A stretch of 64,000 nucleotides of DNA from Nemopilema nomurai (lineage: Eukaryota; Cnidaria; Scyphozoa; Rhizostomeae; Rhizostomatidae). Made by a program: the position numbers and the translations under genes. Under the pieces are notes generated by a model that was given only the letters and a program-made list of their open reading frames with translations, had not been told where the DNA came from and searched no databases. Numbering within the stretch: position 1 is the stretch's first letter; each line of letters opens with the position of its first letter. The stretch is taken from assembly GCA_003864495.1 (NCBI GenBank), contig PEDN01001106.1, positions 174,548-238,547 on the forward strand. The letters are read 5' to 3'. Shown piece by piece: positions 11,101 to 33,800 of this stretch.

Positions 11101-11595
11101 ATTTGCAAATGATGCACTACTTTCTGTAGCTTTATGAAAACCATTCGCACTTTTCGTATAACTTTCTTGTCGCTCGTCAGTGGCATCACTTTTTGTTGGA
11201 ATGTATTGTACCATTGGTGCTTTAGTCGAAATATTAGATCCTATAATTCGGCCAGATGGCATGTTCTTGGGCCGTTCACTTGTTTTTGGACCATCTTCTC
11301 TTTTTTCGGCTTCTGCGTTATTTTTAATCAGGTCTGTATCTTTCCTGCTTTCTGCAAAGCTTGAGTTGCCATTTGATTTTCCAACTGACATGCTTGCATT
11401 ATTCTGTTCCAAAGTATCAAAATTTGAATTTGAGGATGCTGACTTAGAAATGTACGCATTGTCACTTTCTGTTTCAAGATATGTTTGCTCAATCCTAGAA
11501 GAATCTATTTTAGGTAGCTGCACCGAATAATCTTCGTTGACCTTATTTCCAATGGTTGCATCTCCATTTGCAAGGGAGGCATTAATACTTTTCAT
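8050..11595 (-). CDS. Repeat-bearing Lys/His-rich secreted protein, middle frame
   Basis: A 1181-codon open frame. It opens with three units of about 157 residues (starting near 11590, 11118 and 10648), each with a segment like ANGDATIGNKVxEDYSVQLPK and a later ESRKDT...RPKNTPSGRM segment. These continue the shorter unit at the end of the upstream frame. Two strongly basic blocks follow, rich in KHKK, KGRKKRKGRKHRRR and HHK motifs, separated by an acidic, N-glycosylation-rich stretch. No enzyme domain is visible. The composition resembles extracellular-matrix, biomineral-matrix or heparin-binding proteins, but I do not recognise the family. The ATG at 11595 is probably not a real start: the same repeat continues upstream in another frame, which argues for one product interrupted by a frameshift. 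Confidence 0.65.
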   Translation of the reverse strand: MKSINASLANGDATIGNKVNEDYSVQLPKIDSSRIEQTYLETESDNAYISKSASSNSNFDTLEQNNASMSVGKSNGNSSFAESRKDTDLIKNNAEAEKREDGPKTSERPKNMPSGRIIGSNISTKAPMVQYIPTKSDATDERQESYTKSANGFHKATESSASFANGNATVTNRVNDNYSVPPSETNFSPSVGHTNLGTGSDSGYAFKTASTPSITENLEQKNSSLPFGKSNDSASFVESRKDSSLVEKNEEAKEREDSPNMTKRPKNTPSGRMVGSNVSTAPQIQQDVPTQSGATDERQYSFTQNPVSLNETTRINAFLANGDASIGNKVDENQSVQLPKIDSSRIEQTYLETESDDAYISKLPFPHSSFDALKQNNASMSVGKSNGNSSFAESRKDTNLIKNNEKAAVREDNQNISERPKNTSYDWMAGFNDSTESKFQQESSPFTDDYEESENDVLRGFNESIELNTTIPSAHDNVGIEAMRPTSKADATKASQPIGGQVNERTGFAEPTQGADFKEKSRPSSMTGGLKMEWHDTAKEYVNPNYRNDKTVNKTLSTPEGVQKYNVKLSKEEAVRKIFISSVAESDKVEGSKSSDAGSRKGQKEHMLTNNRKDVERKMLNPIKHQGGHKVVHHKRHKKFRKAGKHHLKVKKSRRKGKNSKLAFRVLRGRKNKNGAGSFITNILSKKARELYKTLIHDTSRALMSKKRHKEKRRKHHMSFSNPGLFADTEAKKKFHATKPEGRANVKGTTGLKSLATNILSTMVANDQKLVEQAKHTTADAYESIGLASSRLDTQNSLVERLAEMNMSNSQETKEIPLPMQENEEDLSLKSGELENENPGKTVLQKQSKVGLGSNFNLDNLDGTKASDEYKTMDQEIEGEQAMNEKIAEESVGTKIGKMSPNQDKGNASTEHIPFSMSTGNVSILTGNSVLSSYNSEESLGDVTQEQKVGNITNVTTSRAQQAGQTQNTSNVHISSVQQNDTNQIKVQRNESTVQSEKEKLLNATEKISGHLKKQLSLYFAGNSSLWKNHPIVSMNIDDLVHEFYKVNHENLTDLVEHPTRQASHIVIEPNVGKKTKIKDERKAEHHKERNKHKKALKKGRKKRKGRKHRRRTKKLHMNGGHFHTNISVIGAMERGKSHSKLKHRKDKSKKMSHLKRKHRPPKQSIRPRFISMSKGSQNSE

Positions 11596-12010
11596 TTAAG
11601 CCTACAGGAGTTTGGTTATAGCTTTCTTGTGTCTCATCAGTGTCATCACGTTGTGTAGGCATGCTTTGTGGAAACTGTGATGCAGTCGAAGCATTGAGCC
11701 CCACCATTCTGGCAGATGGCGTGCTCTTGGGCTGTTTAGTCACGTCCGGATTCTCTTCTCTATTTTCAGCTACTTCGTCATTTTCAATCAAGCTTGTATC
11801 TTTCCTGCTTCCTGCAATGTATACACTATCATTTTCTGTGTCGCCTGTCATATCGGTGTGCGCCATCCTTGAAAAATTTGTCTTAGACAGTGGCACTGAA
11901 TAATCATCGCCGACTGTATTTCCAGCAGTTGCATCTTCAGTTGCAAGTGAAGCGTTCTTTCCTGTAGTTTCATCCAAACGAACAGGACTTTTACTATACC
12001 TTTCCTGTTC
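10240..12010 (-). repeat. Four tandem coding repeats, about 363-470 bp each
   Basis: Homologous segments begin near 11950, 11590, 11118 and 10648 on the minus strand. The first is shorter and lacks the Asn/Ser-rich insert around the ASMSVGKSNGNSSF motif found in two of the others. The third and first long units are especially alike (VQLPKIDSSRIEQTYLETESD in both), indicating recent duplication or conversion. Confidence 0.75.
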
Positions 12011-13591
12011 TTCCTCTGCATCGTAACTCCGTTGAGCATTTCCCCGTTGCACAGATGGTGTAGTCGTTGCGTGAAATCTCATTGTGCTTCTTGTCAGGTT
12101 ATCCGCCCCTGTCTGAAGGCCATAGTTTATCTCTCCAACCTCATCACCATGTTCGTTGATATCCTTTTCAAACGAAGGTTTTGTACCTGTCAGTGCAGTA
12201 TCTTTTTGACTTGTTGATTCGTGCACAAAAACCCCATTCACCCTTTGATCATACTTAGCACCATCCGCTTTCGGCCTAAGATCGATTGGCTTGCGTCTTT
12301 TCCCAGAATAGTCTCCCGAACTCTCACCTGATGTCTCCTCCTCAGCCTCACTTGCCGAATCCTCCTCCCCAGAGCCGCTACCTATGTACGTACCAGCACC
12401 CTGCCTTACTGCCGCATTTAACGAGTTGTTTGCTGGTTGCTTAGTAATGTCCATCTGTTCACTGGTACCTACATGCGCAGCAGTGATTACATGCCCGGTG
12501 GTGCTTAGCTGCCCAGTAGTTCCCACTTGCTCTTTGGTTTTCATACTCGTTCCAAATTTTGGTCTCTCTGCGGACTGATAAGACTGCGTATAAGCGACTT
12601 TTGCATTCTTCATATATGGTGTAGCAGTAGCTGTATATATTTCCTTGAAGTAATTCTTTTGTCCTGGTGGCAAACTCAAGTCTTTCTCGTTCTGAGAATA
12701 GATCTGCGTGGCATTGTTTTTTTCTACTCCATTTCTAAGCCTCGAAAGATCTTCTGGACGACTGGCTATTGCTTTGCCATTGGTTCCATTTGAAATCAGA
12801 GTCAAAGGATTCTTGTTGTACTGTTTAGTTGTTCCAGCTCCATTAGTGCTCACTGGAGGTGCATTGGTTCCATCCTTGTGTGCTCCACTACCCTCGTTCT
12901 CACCACTTCCACTACCCTCAGTGCTCCAGTGATCGTCCAGAAACTCTTTGTCTCCTGAGGCATTCGCGTTCCCTTCCTCTTGTTCTTCTTTGTCATTTGA
13001 GTAAAACGACTGTCCCGATATGTTTTGTTTTGTTTTCGTTTCAAAGTTTGCCAAGGGTCTATTACGGTCGACTACTCTGTTTGTAGGCATTTGGGTGGAC
13101 GTTTTCAGCGGTATACCATTCCAGTATGGAGGTTGCAAGTTGTGAAAGCTCTTAATCCCATTCTCATCCTGCAACCCTCCATTGCTCTCTGAGTATCTGT
13201 ATGTTGCATCGATATCATTACCCCTGGCCAACAAGTCATCATAGTCATCCTTTCGATCATATGCCACAAAGGCATTTCTGCCTTGCACAGTAGGAATAAC
13301 AAATTCGGAGTTGTCGTTTCCTCTTTCCTGTGGAACTGTCTCGATCTGCGCATCAATTACTGCTTTTTTGTACCTGGCAAGAGGCTGAAACATCTGCTCC
13401 AAGTCTTGTACTCCTTCGGGGAGAATTTCTGCGACGAAAATGTCCACATCTGGGTCTGATCCGTTCTCGTCTTCAATACTTAAAGCCCTCTCGTGTCTGT
13501 CCAGGTCGATGTCTGCAAATACAGTGGCCAGTGCAAGGAGTGTCCAGGACACAAGCCACTTCTTCCTGTGGTTTGCAGCAGGCATTACCAT
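11582..13591 (-). CDS. Secreted proteoglycan-like N-terminal part of the Notum-like locus
   Basis: A 669-codon frame starting at ATG 13591. Residues 1-26 look like a signal peptide (basic NHRKK, then hydrophobic WLVSWTLLALATVFA). The body is low-complexity, Asn/Thr/Ser-rich and acidic. Two Ser-Gly clusters in acidic context (about residues 225-236 and 404-430) match the usual glycosaminoglycan attachment signal, so a secreted proteoglycan is a fair inference. Short VGTTGQ/LSTTGHV-type repeats lie near 355-385. Residues from about 531 form the first, shortened unit of the repeat that continues in the next frame. The frame ends at 11582 just where sister repeat units read on, because five bases present in the unit near 10660 are missing here. 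Confidence 0.7.
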   Translation of the reverse strand: MVMPAANHRKKWLVSWTLLALATVFADIDLDRHERALSIEDENGSDPDVDIFVAEILPEGVQDLEQMFQPLARYKKAVIDAQIETVPQERGNDNSEFVIPTVQGRNAFVAYDRKDDYDDLLARGNDIDATYRYSESNGGLQDENGIKSFHNLQPPYWNGIPLKTSTQMPTNRVVDRNRPLANFETKTKQNISGQSFYSNDKEEQEEGNANASGDKEFLDDHWSTEGSGSGENEGSGAHKDGTNAPPVSTNGAGTTKQYNKNPLTLISNGTNGKAIASRPEDLSRLRNGVEKNNATQIYSQNEKDLSLPPGQKNYFKEIYTATATPYMKNAKVAYTQSYQSAERPKFGTSMKTKEQVGTTGQLSTTGHVITAAHVGTSEQMDITKQPANNSLNAAVRQGAGTYIGSGSGEEDSASEAEEETSGESSGDYSGKRRKPIDLRPKADGAKYDQRVNGVFVHESTSQKDTALTGTKPSFEKDINEHGDEVGEINYGLQTGADNLTRSTMRFHATTTPSVQRGNAQRSYDAEEEQERYSKSPVRLDETTGKNASLATEDATAGNTVGDDYSVPLSKTNFSRMAHTDMTGDTENDSVYIAGSRKDTSLIENDEVAENREENPDVTKQPKSTPSARMVGLNASTASQFPQSMPTQRDDTDETQESYNQTPVGLNEKY

Positions 13592-15640
13592 GGCTCAGCT
13601 GTGCGATCCCGTTGCCTTGATGCTTGCATGGACGAGGCCTGGAATTCACTGTGGCGCAAGGCAAATTACAATTACTTATAAGGGGAACCACTCTCGATAT
13701 GCAGTGTGAAATTGAGGACGACCTCTAAGTGATATTTATGACTAGGCCCAAGTTTGCTTAAACATAATTAAACTTGTGAAGGCTTCGATGAATAAAAACC
13801 TGCTCTCGACTGCACATGAATGGATCACCAATTCACGTGTTTGGCCAACTAGAATCACGTGTGTCTTATTCAGGAGAGGGTTAATGAATAGCAACTGAGC
13901 CCAGGTCGCTAGACAATGCAGCCATTTGTCAAGGTTATTCCGCTGGGATTCTTTATTCATTAACGTACATCTTGCTAATTAAAGTATTGTCAATGGGTCA
14001 GTTGGAAAGCATATGGCGTAACCAATATTAAGCTTGTCGAAATCCAACAAGTAGGCTATATCCAGCAGTTTGTGTTAATTTTGGAATGCACGTTTATTGC
14101 AATCGGCCAAATGCACGATGAGCAAACCAGACAGTTTTGTACGTGAATTCGGGTACATTTGCTCCTATGGAAACCTGGAAGGTCTTTGAACACCACTTTA
14201 CATACAACGTTAGAAGCTTAGCTTGGCTCTTCTCAAATAGAAAAATGTTTTAGAGCCATTAAAATGAATTCGACTCTTCTGGGAACTGAATGGACCTCGA
14301 TAACATTTCAATTCAGGTAGAAAATAAACCATTTCAATTCTAACCATTTTGACTAGAAATCATGGGTTTGGCACAAAGTGAGATAGATGGCGTCTGATAA
14401 GGGGTCCAAGATGGGATGCTGAGCGCTTAGCGATGCGGCGTAAAGGCTAAGATAACAAACTACGTCATTGTCGTTCAAGCTAAGTTGCTTGAAATTTTTC
14501 GGAAATTCTCTAGGGGTACAATCGGACCATTCTCGGACTTTTTGTTTCTCGCTAGAGCAAAAGCAGATTGCAGAACATCATGGACTTGGGAAGTAGACAA
14601 TGCGCGGCTCAGCCGTCTTTTTGCCGGGCAAAACCAGGCTAGTTCTGCAGGAAGCCGATTAGCAGCTGTCAGGTGACCATTGAATTCGAAACAGCCTCGT
14701 TCCCGCATGGATGTTGATTCCAAATTAATGACACAGCCGCTCACAGAAGGCTCCTAGTCGCTGCGCATTCCCGATTAACGGAGCTCCAAAAATCTCTCCT
14801 GCATTGTCAAGGTGACATTTTAAAAGTGGCAATGAAGTTATCCAGATTCGGGCAAGGCAAAGTCATTTGCAGTGATGTTTGTGATGGACCAACAACAACG
14901 AAGGCTTACTCACTCTCTTGTTTACATCACTGTCACCTCCAGCCACAGAACTGGTTTCTTGAAAGTACCTCCCCCGCCAATAAAGATCTCCTGTCAAGAT
15001 GCCTCTAATGTCAAGAAGTTGAAACCGAGCCTAAAAATAATAATAAGCTGCTAAGTATAGGATTTATGAAAAAGAGAAGTAGCCAACATCTTGTAGGACA
15101 GCAAACAGAAAACAGCCCCCTGAAATTATTTTTCTCCGTTCGCTTTACAAAAGTCCTACTTAATAAATTTCCATAGCGAAAATTTGACACTACTTTCACC
15201 TTTAAAGCTAGCAACAGAAAAACCTTCCGTCGATAAATTGTAACAATTGAAATATGATATTATTCAAAGGATGAATCTTATATTTAGAATTCTTAGCAAT
15301 GTTATGCTGAAGATATTATTTAGTAATATTCTTAAACCGTTTCCATATTTGCTATGGGAAAAATTTCAGTTCGGGAAAAATTTCAGTTCAGGAAAAATTT
15401 GAGCTTGGTTATGACAAAAACCATTTTGGATGAAATTGACAGGCCACTGACATTGAGCAACGTCTAAAAATTTTGAAAGCGAAACTCTTTTGACCTGTGC
15501 CACTGGCGGAAGTAAAGTAAGCACCACACATGTCAACAATGCTCTGTCAACATGAGCCTTCCCCGAAGATGATTCCCACGCGGAAATCGGTGTAGCGAGA
15601 AAGGACAGTCCAAGACGCAGCTACAGAATCAAAATTCAAG
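13592..15640. other. Divergent intergenic region between Notum-like locus and MELK
   Basis: No gene is recognised. It must contain the promoters of the minus-strand secreted-protein locus and of MELK. Open frames on both strands at 14475-14744 and elsewhere overlap each other and look fortuitous. A short direct repeat of ggaaaaatttcagttc type (about 15354-15408, two and a half copies) is the only structure I see. Confidence 0.4.
15354..15408. repeat. Short direct repeat upstream of MELK
   Basis: gggaaaaatttcagttc is followed at once by a second copy and a partial third (ggaaaaatttgagc). It is about 230 bases upstream of the MELK start codon. Confidence 0.5.
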
Positions 15641-27380
<11,740 letters not shown>

Positions 27381-27849
27381 AAATGAATAGGGTTTTTGGT
27401 AGATTTTTCAAGAAAGCCTCAGCAGAGGCTACATAAACGAGAGATTGTGTAGCGTTAGATTAATTGTCCTTTCTATTTAAATTTTAAATCTTAAACAGGT
27501 TGCATCATTCTGCAGAAACAGTTTTTGCGTGATTCATAAGACGTTTAAAAAAAGTCAATAGAAACTTTAGATTATAAATATTCTGAGGAATATGGGTATC
27601 ATGCTCTTCTACTTTTGGTGTTTGTTAAAAAGTAAACATGTAGCAAGTAATCTGATACTAACTTCTCAAAAAACGAAGATCAAAATCTATGCAAATAATG
27701 AAATGCAGTCTAAAAACAAAAGCATTAGCCATGCAAAACGAACCATCCTTAGTCACAACGCCTGTCTGGTAGTAAAACAAAGTGAAGACTCTAACGGTCA
27801 TAATGATATTCTGCCGCCTAGCAGTATAAAGAAAGACCGTATGGCTGCA
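27381..27849. other. MELK 3' flank, no further gene
   Basis: This follows the MELK stop codon and presumably includes its 3' UTR. No exon or RNA gene is seen. It grades into the first, strongly diverged satellite monomers. Confidence 0.4.
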
Positions 27850-30800
27850 AGGAAAAAAGTTTTTCGTTGAAAACCAGCAAGAAAACCAAAGCTATAGCCT
27901 TCAAAAATAGTCAACTTATGACTAAGAGTTTTTCCTTTGAAATCACTATAAGAGACCTCTACGGGAAACTAGGAGGCTTTTCCCTAGCTTGTATTAAATA
28001 ACATAGTCTGGTTAGGGAGAAAACAACGCCTGTTTTTGTTGAAGCACATCTAGAAAAGAAAGGCGATAGCCTTGCGAAATAATCAATTCTGACCAAAAAC
28101 TCTTGCACTTCAAGTCACCTAAGAAGACATCTACGGGTCATTGGAAGACAGTTGCACTGATTTGCATTGAGTAAATGAATCTATAAGGGAGAAAAATGTC
28201 GTCCGTTTTCGTTAAAGCTCAGGCAGAAAGCAAGGCTATAGCATTAGAAAATAACCAATTTTTGACCAAAAATTGTTTGTCTTCAAATCACTTGATAAGG
28301 CCTCTACGGGCAATTAGAAGGAATTTGCACTTGTTTGCAATGAGTAAAAAAAATCTATTTTGGAAGAAAATAGCGACTGTTTTCGTTGAAACTCAGCCAA
28401 AAAGTAAGGCTACAGCCTTAGAAAATGACCAGTTTTTGACAAAATTTTTTTGTCTTCAAATCACTTGATAAGGTCTCTATGGGTCATTTAAAGGCATTTG
28501 CACTGATTGGCATTGAGTAAAAGAACCTATTTTGGAAGAAAATAGCGACTGTTTTCGTTGAAACTCAGCAAAAAAGTAAGGCTATAGCCTTAGAAAATGA
28601 CCAGTTTTTGACCAAAAATTACATGATAAGGTGTCTACGGGTCATTAGAAGGCATTCACACTGGTTTGCATTGAGTAAAAGAATCTATTTTGGAATAAAA
28701 TAGAGACTCTTTTCGTTGAAACTCAGCCATAAAGTAAGGCTATAGCCTTAGAAAATGACAAGTTTTTGACCAAAATTTTTTTGTCTTAAAACCACTTGAT
28801 AAGGACTCTATGGGTCATTTAAATGCATTTGCACTGGTTTGCATTGAGTAAAAAAATCTATTTGGGAAGAAAATGACGACTGTTTTCGTTGAAACTTAGC
28901 CAAAATGTAAGGCTATAGCCTTAGAAAATGACCAGTTTTTGACCAAAAATTTTTTGTCTTAAAATCTCTTGATAAGGTCTCTATGGGTCATTTAAATGCA
29001 TTTGCACTGGTTTGCATTGAGTAAAAGAATCTATTTTGGAAGAAAATAGCGACTGTGGTCGTTGAAACTCAGCCAAAAAGTAAGGCTATAGCCTTAGAAA
29101 ATGACCAGTTTTTGACCAAAAATTTTTTTCTTAAAATCACATAATAAGGTCTCTATGGGTCATTTAAATGCATTTGCACTGGTTTGCATTGAGTAAAAGA
29201 ATCTATTTTGGATGAAAATGGCGACTGTTTTCGTTGAAACTCAGCCAAAAAGTAAGGCTATAGGCTTAGAAAATGACCAGTTTTTGACAAAAAATTTTTT
29301 GTCGTAAAATCACTTGATAAGGTCTCTATGGGTCATTTAAATGCATTTGATCTGGTTTGCATTGAGTAGAAGAATCTATTTTGGATGAAAATAGCGACTG
29401 TTTTCGTTGAAACTCAGCCAAAAAGTAAGGCTATAGGCTTAGAAAATGACCAGTTTTTGACCAAAATTTTTTTGTCTTAAAACCACTTGATAAGGACTCT
29501 ATGGGTCATTTAAATGCATTTGCACTGGTTTGCATTGAGTAAAAAATCTATTTGGAAGAAAATAGACTGTTTTCGTTGAAACTTGGCCAAAATGTAAGGC
29601 TATAGCCTTAGAAAATGACCAGTTTTTGACCAAAAATTTTTTTCTTAAAATCACATAATAAGGTCTCTATGGGTCATTTAAATGCATTTGCACTGGTTTG
29701 CATTGAGTAAAAGAATCTATTTTTGATGAAAATAGCGACTTTTTTCGTTGAAACTCAGCCAAAAAGTAAGGCTATAGGCTTAGAAAATGACCAGTTTTTG
29801 ACCAAAATTTTTTTGTCTTAAAACCACTTGATAAGGACTCTATGGGTCATTTAAATGCATTTGCACTGGTTTGCATTGAGTAAAAAAATCTATTTGGGAA
29901 GAAAATGACGACTGTTTTCGTTGAAACTTAGCCAAAATGTAAGGCTATAGCCTTAGAAAATGACCAGTTTTTGACCAAAAATTTTTTGTCTTAAAATCTC
30001 TTGATAAGGTCTCTATGGGTCATTTAAATGCATTTGCACTGGTTTGCATTGAGTAAAAGAATCTATTTTGGAAGAAAATAGCGACTGTTGTCGTTGAAAC
30101 TCAGCCAAAAAGTAAGGCTATAGCCTTAGAAAATGACCAGTTTTTGACCAAAAATTTTTTTCTTAAAATCACTTGATAAGGTCTCTATGGGTCATTTAAA
30201 TGCATTTGCACTGGTTTGCATTGAGTAAAAGAATCTATTTTGGATGAAAATAGCGACTGTTTTCGTTGAAACTCAGCCAAAAAGTAAGGCTATAGGCTTA
30301 GAAAATGACCAGTTTTTGACCAAAATTTTTTGTCGTAAAATCACTTGATAAGGTCTCTATGGGTCATTTAAATGCATTTGATCTGGTTTGCATTGAGTAA
30401 AAGAATCTATTTTGGATGAAAATAGCGACTGTTTTCGTTGAAACTCAGCCAAAAAGTAAGGCTATAGGCTTAGAAAATGACCAGTTTTTGACCAAAAAAT
30501 TTTTGTCTTAAAATCACTTGATAAGGTCTCTATGGGTCATTTAAATGCATTTGATCTGGTTTGCATTGAGTAAAAGAATCTATTTTGGATGAAAATAGCG
30601 ACTGTTTTCGTTGAAACTCAGCCAAAAAGTAAGGCTATAGCTTAGAAAATGACCAGTTTTTGACAAAATTTTTTGTCTTAAAATCACTTGATAAGGTCTC
30701 TATGGGTCATTTAAATGCATTTGCACTGGTTTGCATTGAGTAAAAGAATCTATTTTGGAAGAAAATAGCGACTGTTTTCGTTGAAACTCAGCCAAAAAGT

Positions 30801-33800
30801 AAGGCTATAGCCTTAGAAAATGACCAGTTTTTGACCAAAATTTTTGTCTTAAAATCACTTGATAAGGTCTCTATGGGTCATTTAAATGCATTTGCACTGG
30901 TTTGCATTGAGTAAAAGAATCTATTTTGGAAGAAAATAGCGACTGTTTTCGTTGAAACTCAGCCAAAAAGTAAGGCTATAGCCTTAGAAAATGACCAGTT
31001 TTTGACCAAAATTTTTTTGTCTTAAAATCACTTGATAAGGTCTCTATGGGTCATTTAAATGCATTTGCACTGGTTTGCATTGAGTAAAAAATCTATTTGG
31101 AAGAAAATAGCGACTGTTTTCGTTGAAACTCAGCCAAAAAGTAAGGCTATAGCCTTAGAAAATGACCAGTTTTTGACCAAAATTTTTTGTCTTAAAATCA
31201 CTTGATAAGGTCTCTATGGGTCATTTAAATGCATTTGCACTGGTTTGCATTGAGTAAAAGAATCTATTTTGGAAGAAAATAGCGACTGTTTTCGTTGAAA
31301 CTCAGCCAAAAAGTAAGGCTATAGCCTTAGAAAATGACCAGTTTTTGACCAAAATTTTTTTCTTAAAATCACTTGATAAGGTCTCTATGGGTCATTTAAA
31401 TGCATTTGCACTGGTTTGCATTGAGTAAAGAATCTATTTTGGAAGAAAATAGCGACTGTTTTCGTTGAAACTCAGCCAAAAAGTAAGGCTATAGCCTTAG
31501 AAAATGACCAGTTTTTGACCAAAATTTTTGTCTTAAAATCACTTGATAAGGTCTCTATGGGTCATTTAAATGCATTTGCACTGGTTTGCATTGAGTAAAG
31601 AATCTATTTTGGAAGAAAATAGCGACTGTTTTCGTTGAAACTCAGCCAAAAAGTAAGGCTATAGCCTTAGAAAATGACCAGTTTTTGACCAAAATTTTTT
31701 GTCTTAAAATCACTTGATAAGGTCTCTATGGGTCATTTAAATGCATTTGCACTGGTTTGCATTGAGTAAAAATCTTTTTGGAAGAAACGACTGTTTTCGT
31801 TGAAACTCAGCCAAAAAGTAAGGCTATAGCCTTAGAAAATGACCAGTTTTTGACCAAAAATTTTTTGTCTTAAAATCACTTGATAAGGTCTCTATGGGTC
31901 ATTTAAATGCATTTGCACTGGTTTGCATTGAGTAAAAGAATCTATTTTGGAAGAAAATAGCGACTGTTTCGTTGAAACTCAGCCAAAAAGTAAGGCTATA
32001 GCCTTAGAAAATGACCAGTTTTTGACCAAAATTTTTTCTTAAAATCACTTATAAGGTCTCTATGGGTCATTTAAATGCATTTGCACTGGTTTGCATTGAG
32101 TAAAGAATCTATTTTGGAAGAAAATAGCGACTGTTTTCGTTGAAACTCAGCCAAAAAGTAAGGCTATAGCCTTAGAAAATGACCAGTTTTTGACCAAAAT
32201 TTTTTGTCTTAAAATCACTTGATAAGGTCTCTATGGGTCATTTAAATGCATTTGCACTGGTTTGCATTGAGTAAAGAATCTATTTTGGAAGAAAATAGCG
32301 ACTGTTTTCGTTGAAACTCAGCCAAAAAGTAAGGCTATAGCCTTAGAAAATGACCAGTTTTTGACCAAAATTTTTGTCTTAAAATCACTTGATAAGGTCT
32401 CTATGGGTCATTTAAATGCATTTGCACTGGTTTGCATTGAGTAAAAGCTATTTTGGATGAAAATAGCGACTGTTTTCGTTGAAACTCAGCCAAAAAGTAA
32501 GGCTATAGCCTTAGAAAATGACCAGTTTTTGACCAAAATTTTTTGTCTTAAAATCACTTGATAAGGTCTCTATGGGTCATTTAAATGCATTTGCACTGGT
32601 TTGCATTGAGTAAAAAATCTATTTTGGAAGAAAATGCGACTGTTTTCGTTGAAACTCAGCCAAAAAGTAAGGCTATAGCCTTAGAAAATGACCAGTTTTT
32701 GACCAAAATTTTTTGTCTTAAAATCACTTGATAAGGTCTCTATGGGTCATTTAAATGCATTTGCACTGGTTTGCATTGAGTAAAGAATCTATTTTGGAAG
32801 AAAATAGCGACTGTTTTCGTTGAAACTCAGCCAAAAAGTAAGGCTATAGCCTTAGAAAATGACCAGTTTTTGACCAAAATTTTTTTTCTTAAAATCACTT
32901 GATAAGGTCTCTATGGGTCATTTAAATGCATTTGCACTGGTTTGCATTGAGTAAAGAATCTATTTTGGAAGAAAATAGCGACTGTTTTCGTTGAAACTCA
33001 GCCAAAAAGTAAGGCTATAGCCTTAGAAAATGACCAGTTTTTGACCAAAATTTTTGTCTTAAAATCACTTGATAAGGTCTCTATGGGTCATTTAAATGCA
33101 TTTGCACTGGTTTGCATTGAGTAAAGAATCTATTTTGGAAGAAAATAGCGACTGTTTTCGTTGAAACTCAGCCAAAAAGTAAGGCTATAGCCTTAGAAAA
33201 TGACCAGTTTTTGACCAAAATTTTTTGTCTTAAAATCACTTGATAAGGTCTCTATGGGTCATTTAAATGCATTTGCACTGGTTTGCATTGAGTAAAGAAT
33301 CTATTTTGGATGAAAATAGCGACTGTTTTCGTTGAAACTCAGCCAAAAAGTAAGGCTATAGCTTAGAAAATGACCAGTTTTTGACCAAAATTTTTTTTCT
33401 TAAAATCACTTGATAAGGTCTCTATGGGTCATTTAAATGCATTTGCACTGGTTTGCATTGAGTAAAGAATCTATTTTGGAAGAAAATGCGACTGTTTTCG
33501 TTGAAACTCAGCCAAAAAGTAAGGCTATAGCCTTAGAAAATGACCAGTTTTTGACCAAAATTTTTTGTCTTAAAATCACTTGATAAGGTCTCTATGGGTC
33601 ATTTAAATGCATTTGCACTGGTTTGCATTGAGTAAAAGAATCTATTTTGGAAGAAATAGCGACTGTTTTCGTTGAAACTCAGCCAAAAAGTAAGGCTATA
33701 GCCTTAGAAAATGACCAGTTTTTGACCAAAATTTTTTTTCTTAAAATCACTTGATAAGGTCTCTATGGGTCATTTAAATGCATTTGCACTGGTTTGCATT

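Noticed and set aside
8741..11530. Several plus-strand frames of 60-116 codons opposite the Notum-like locus
   Set aside because: They are shadows of the low-complexity minus-strand coding repeats and recur with the repeat unit.
14475..14744. Overlapping frames on both strands upstream of MELK
   Set aside because: Mutually antisense, no family features, no splice partners.
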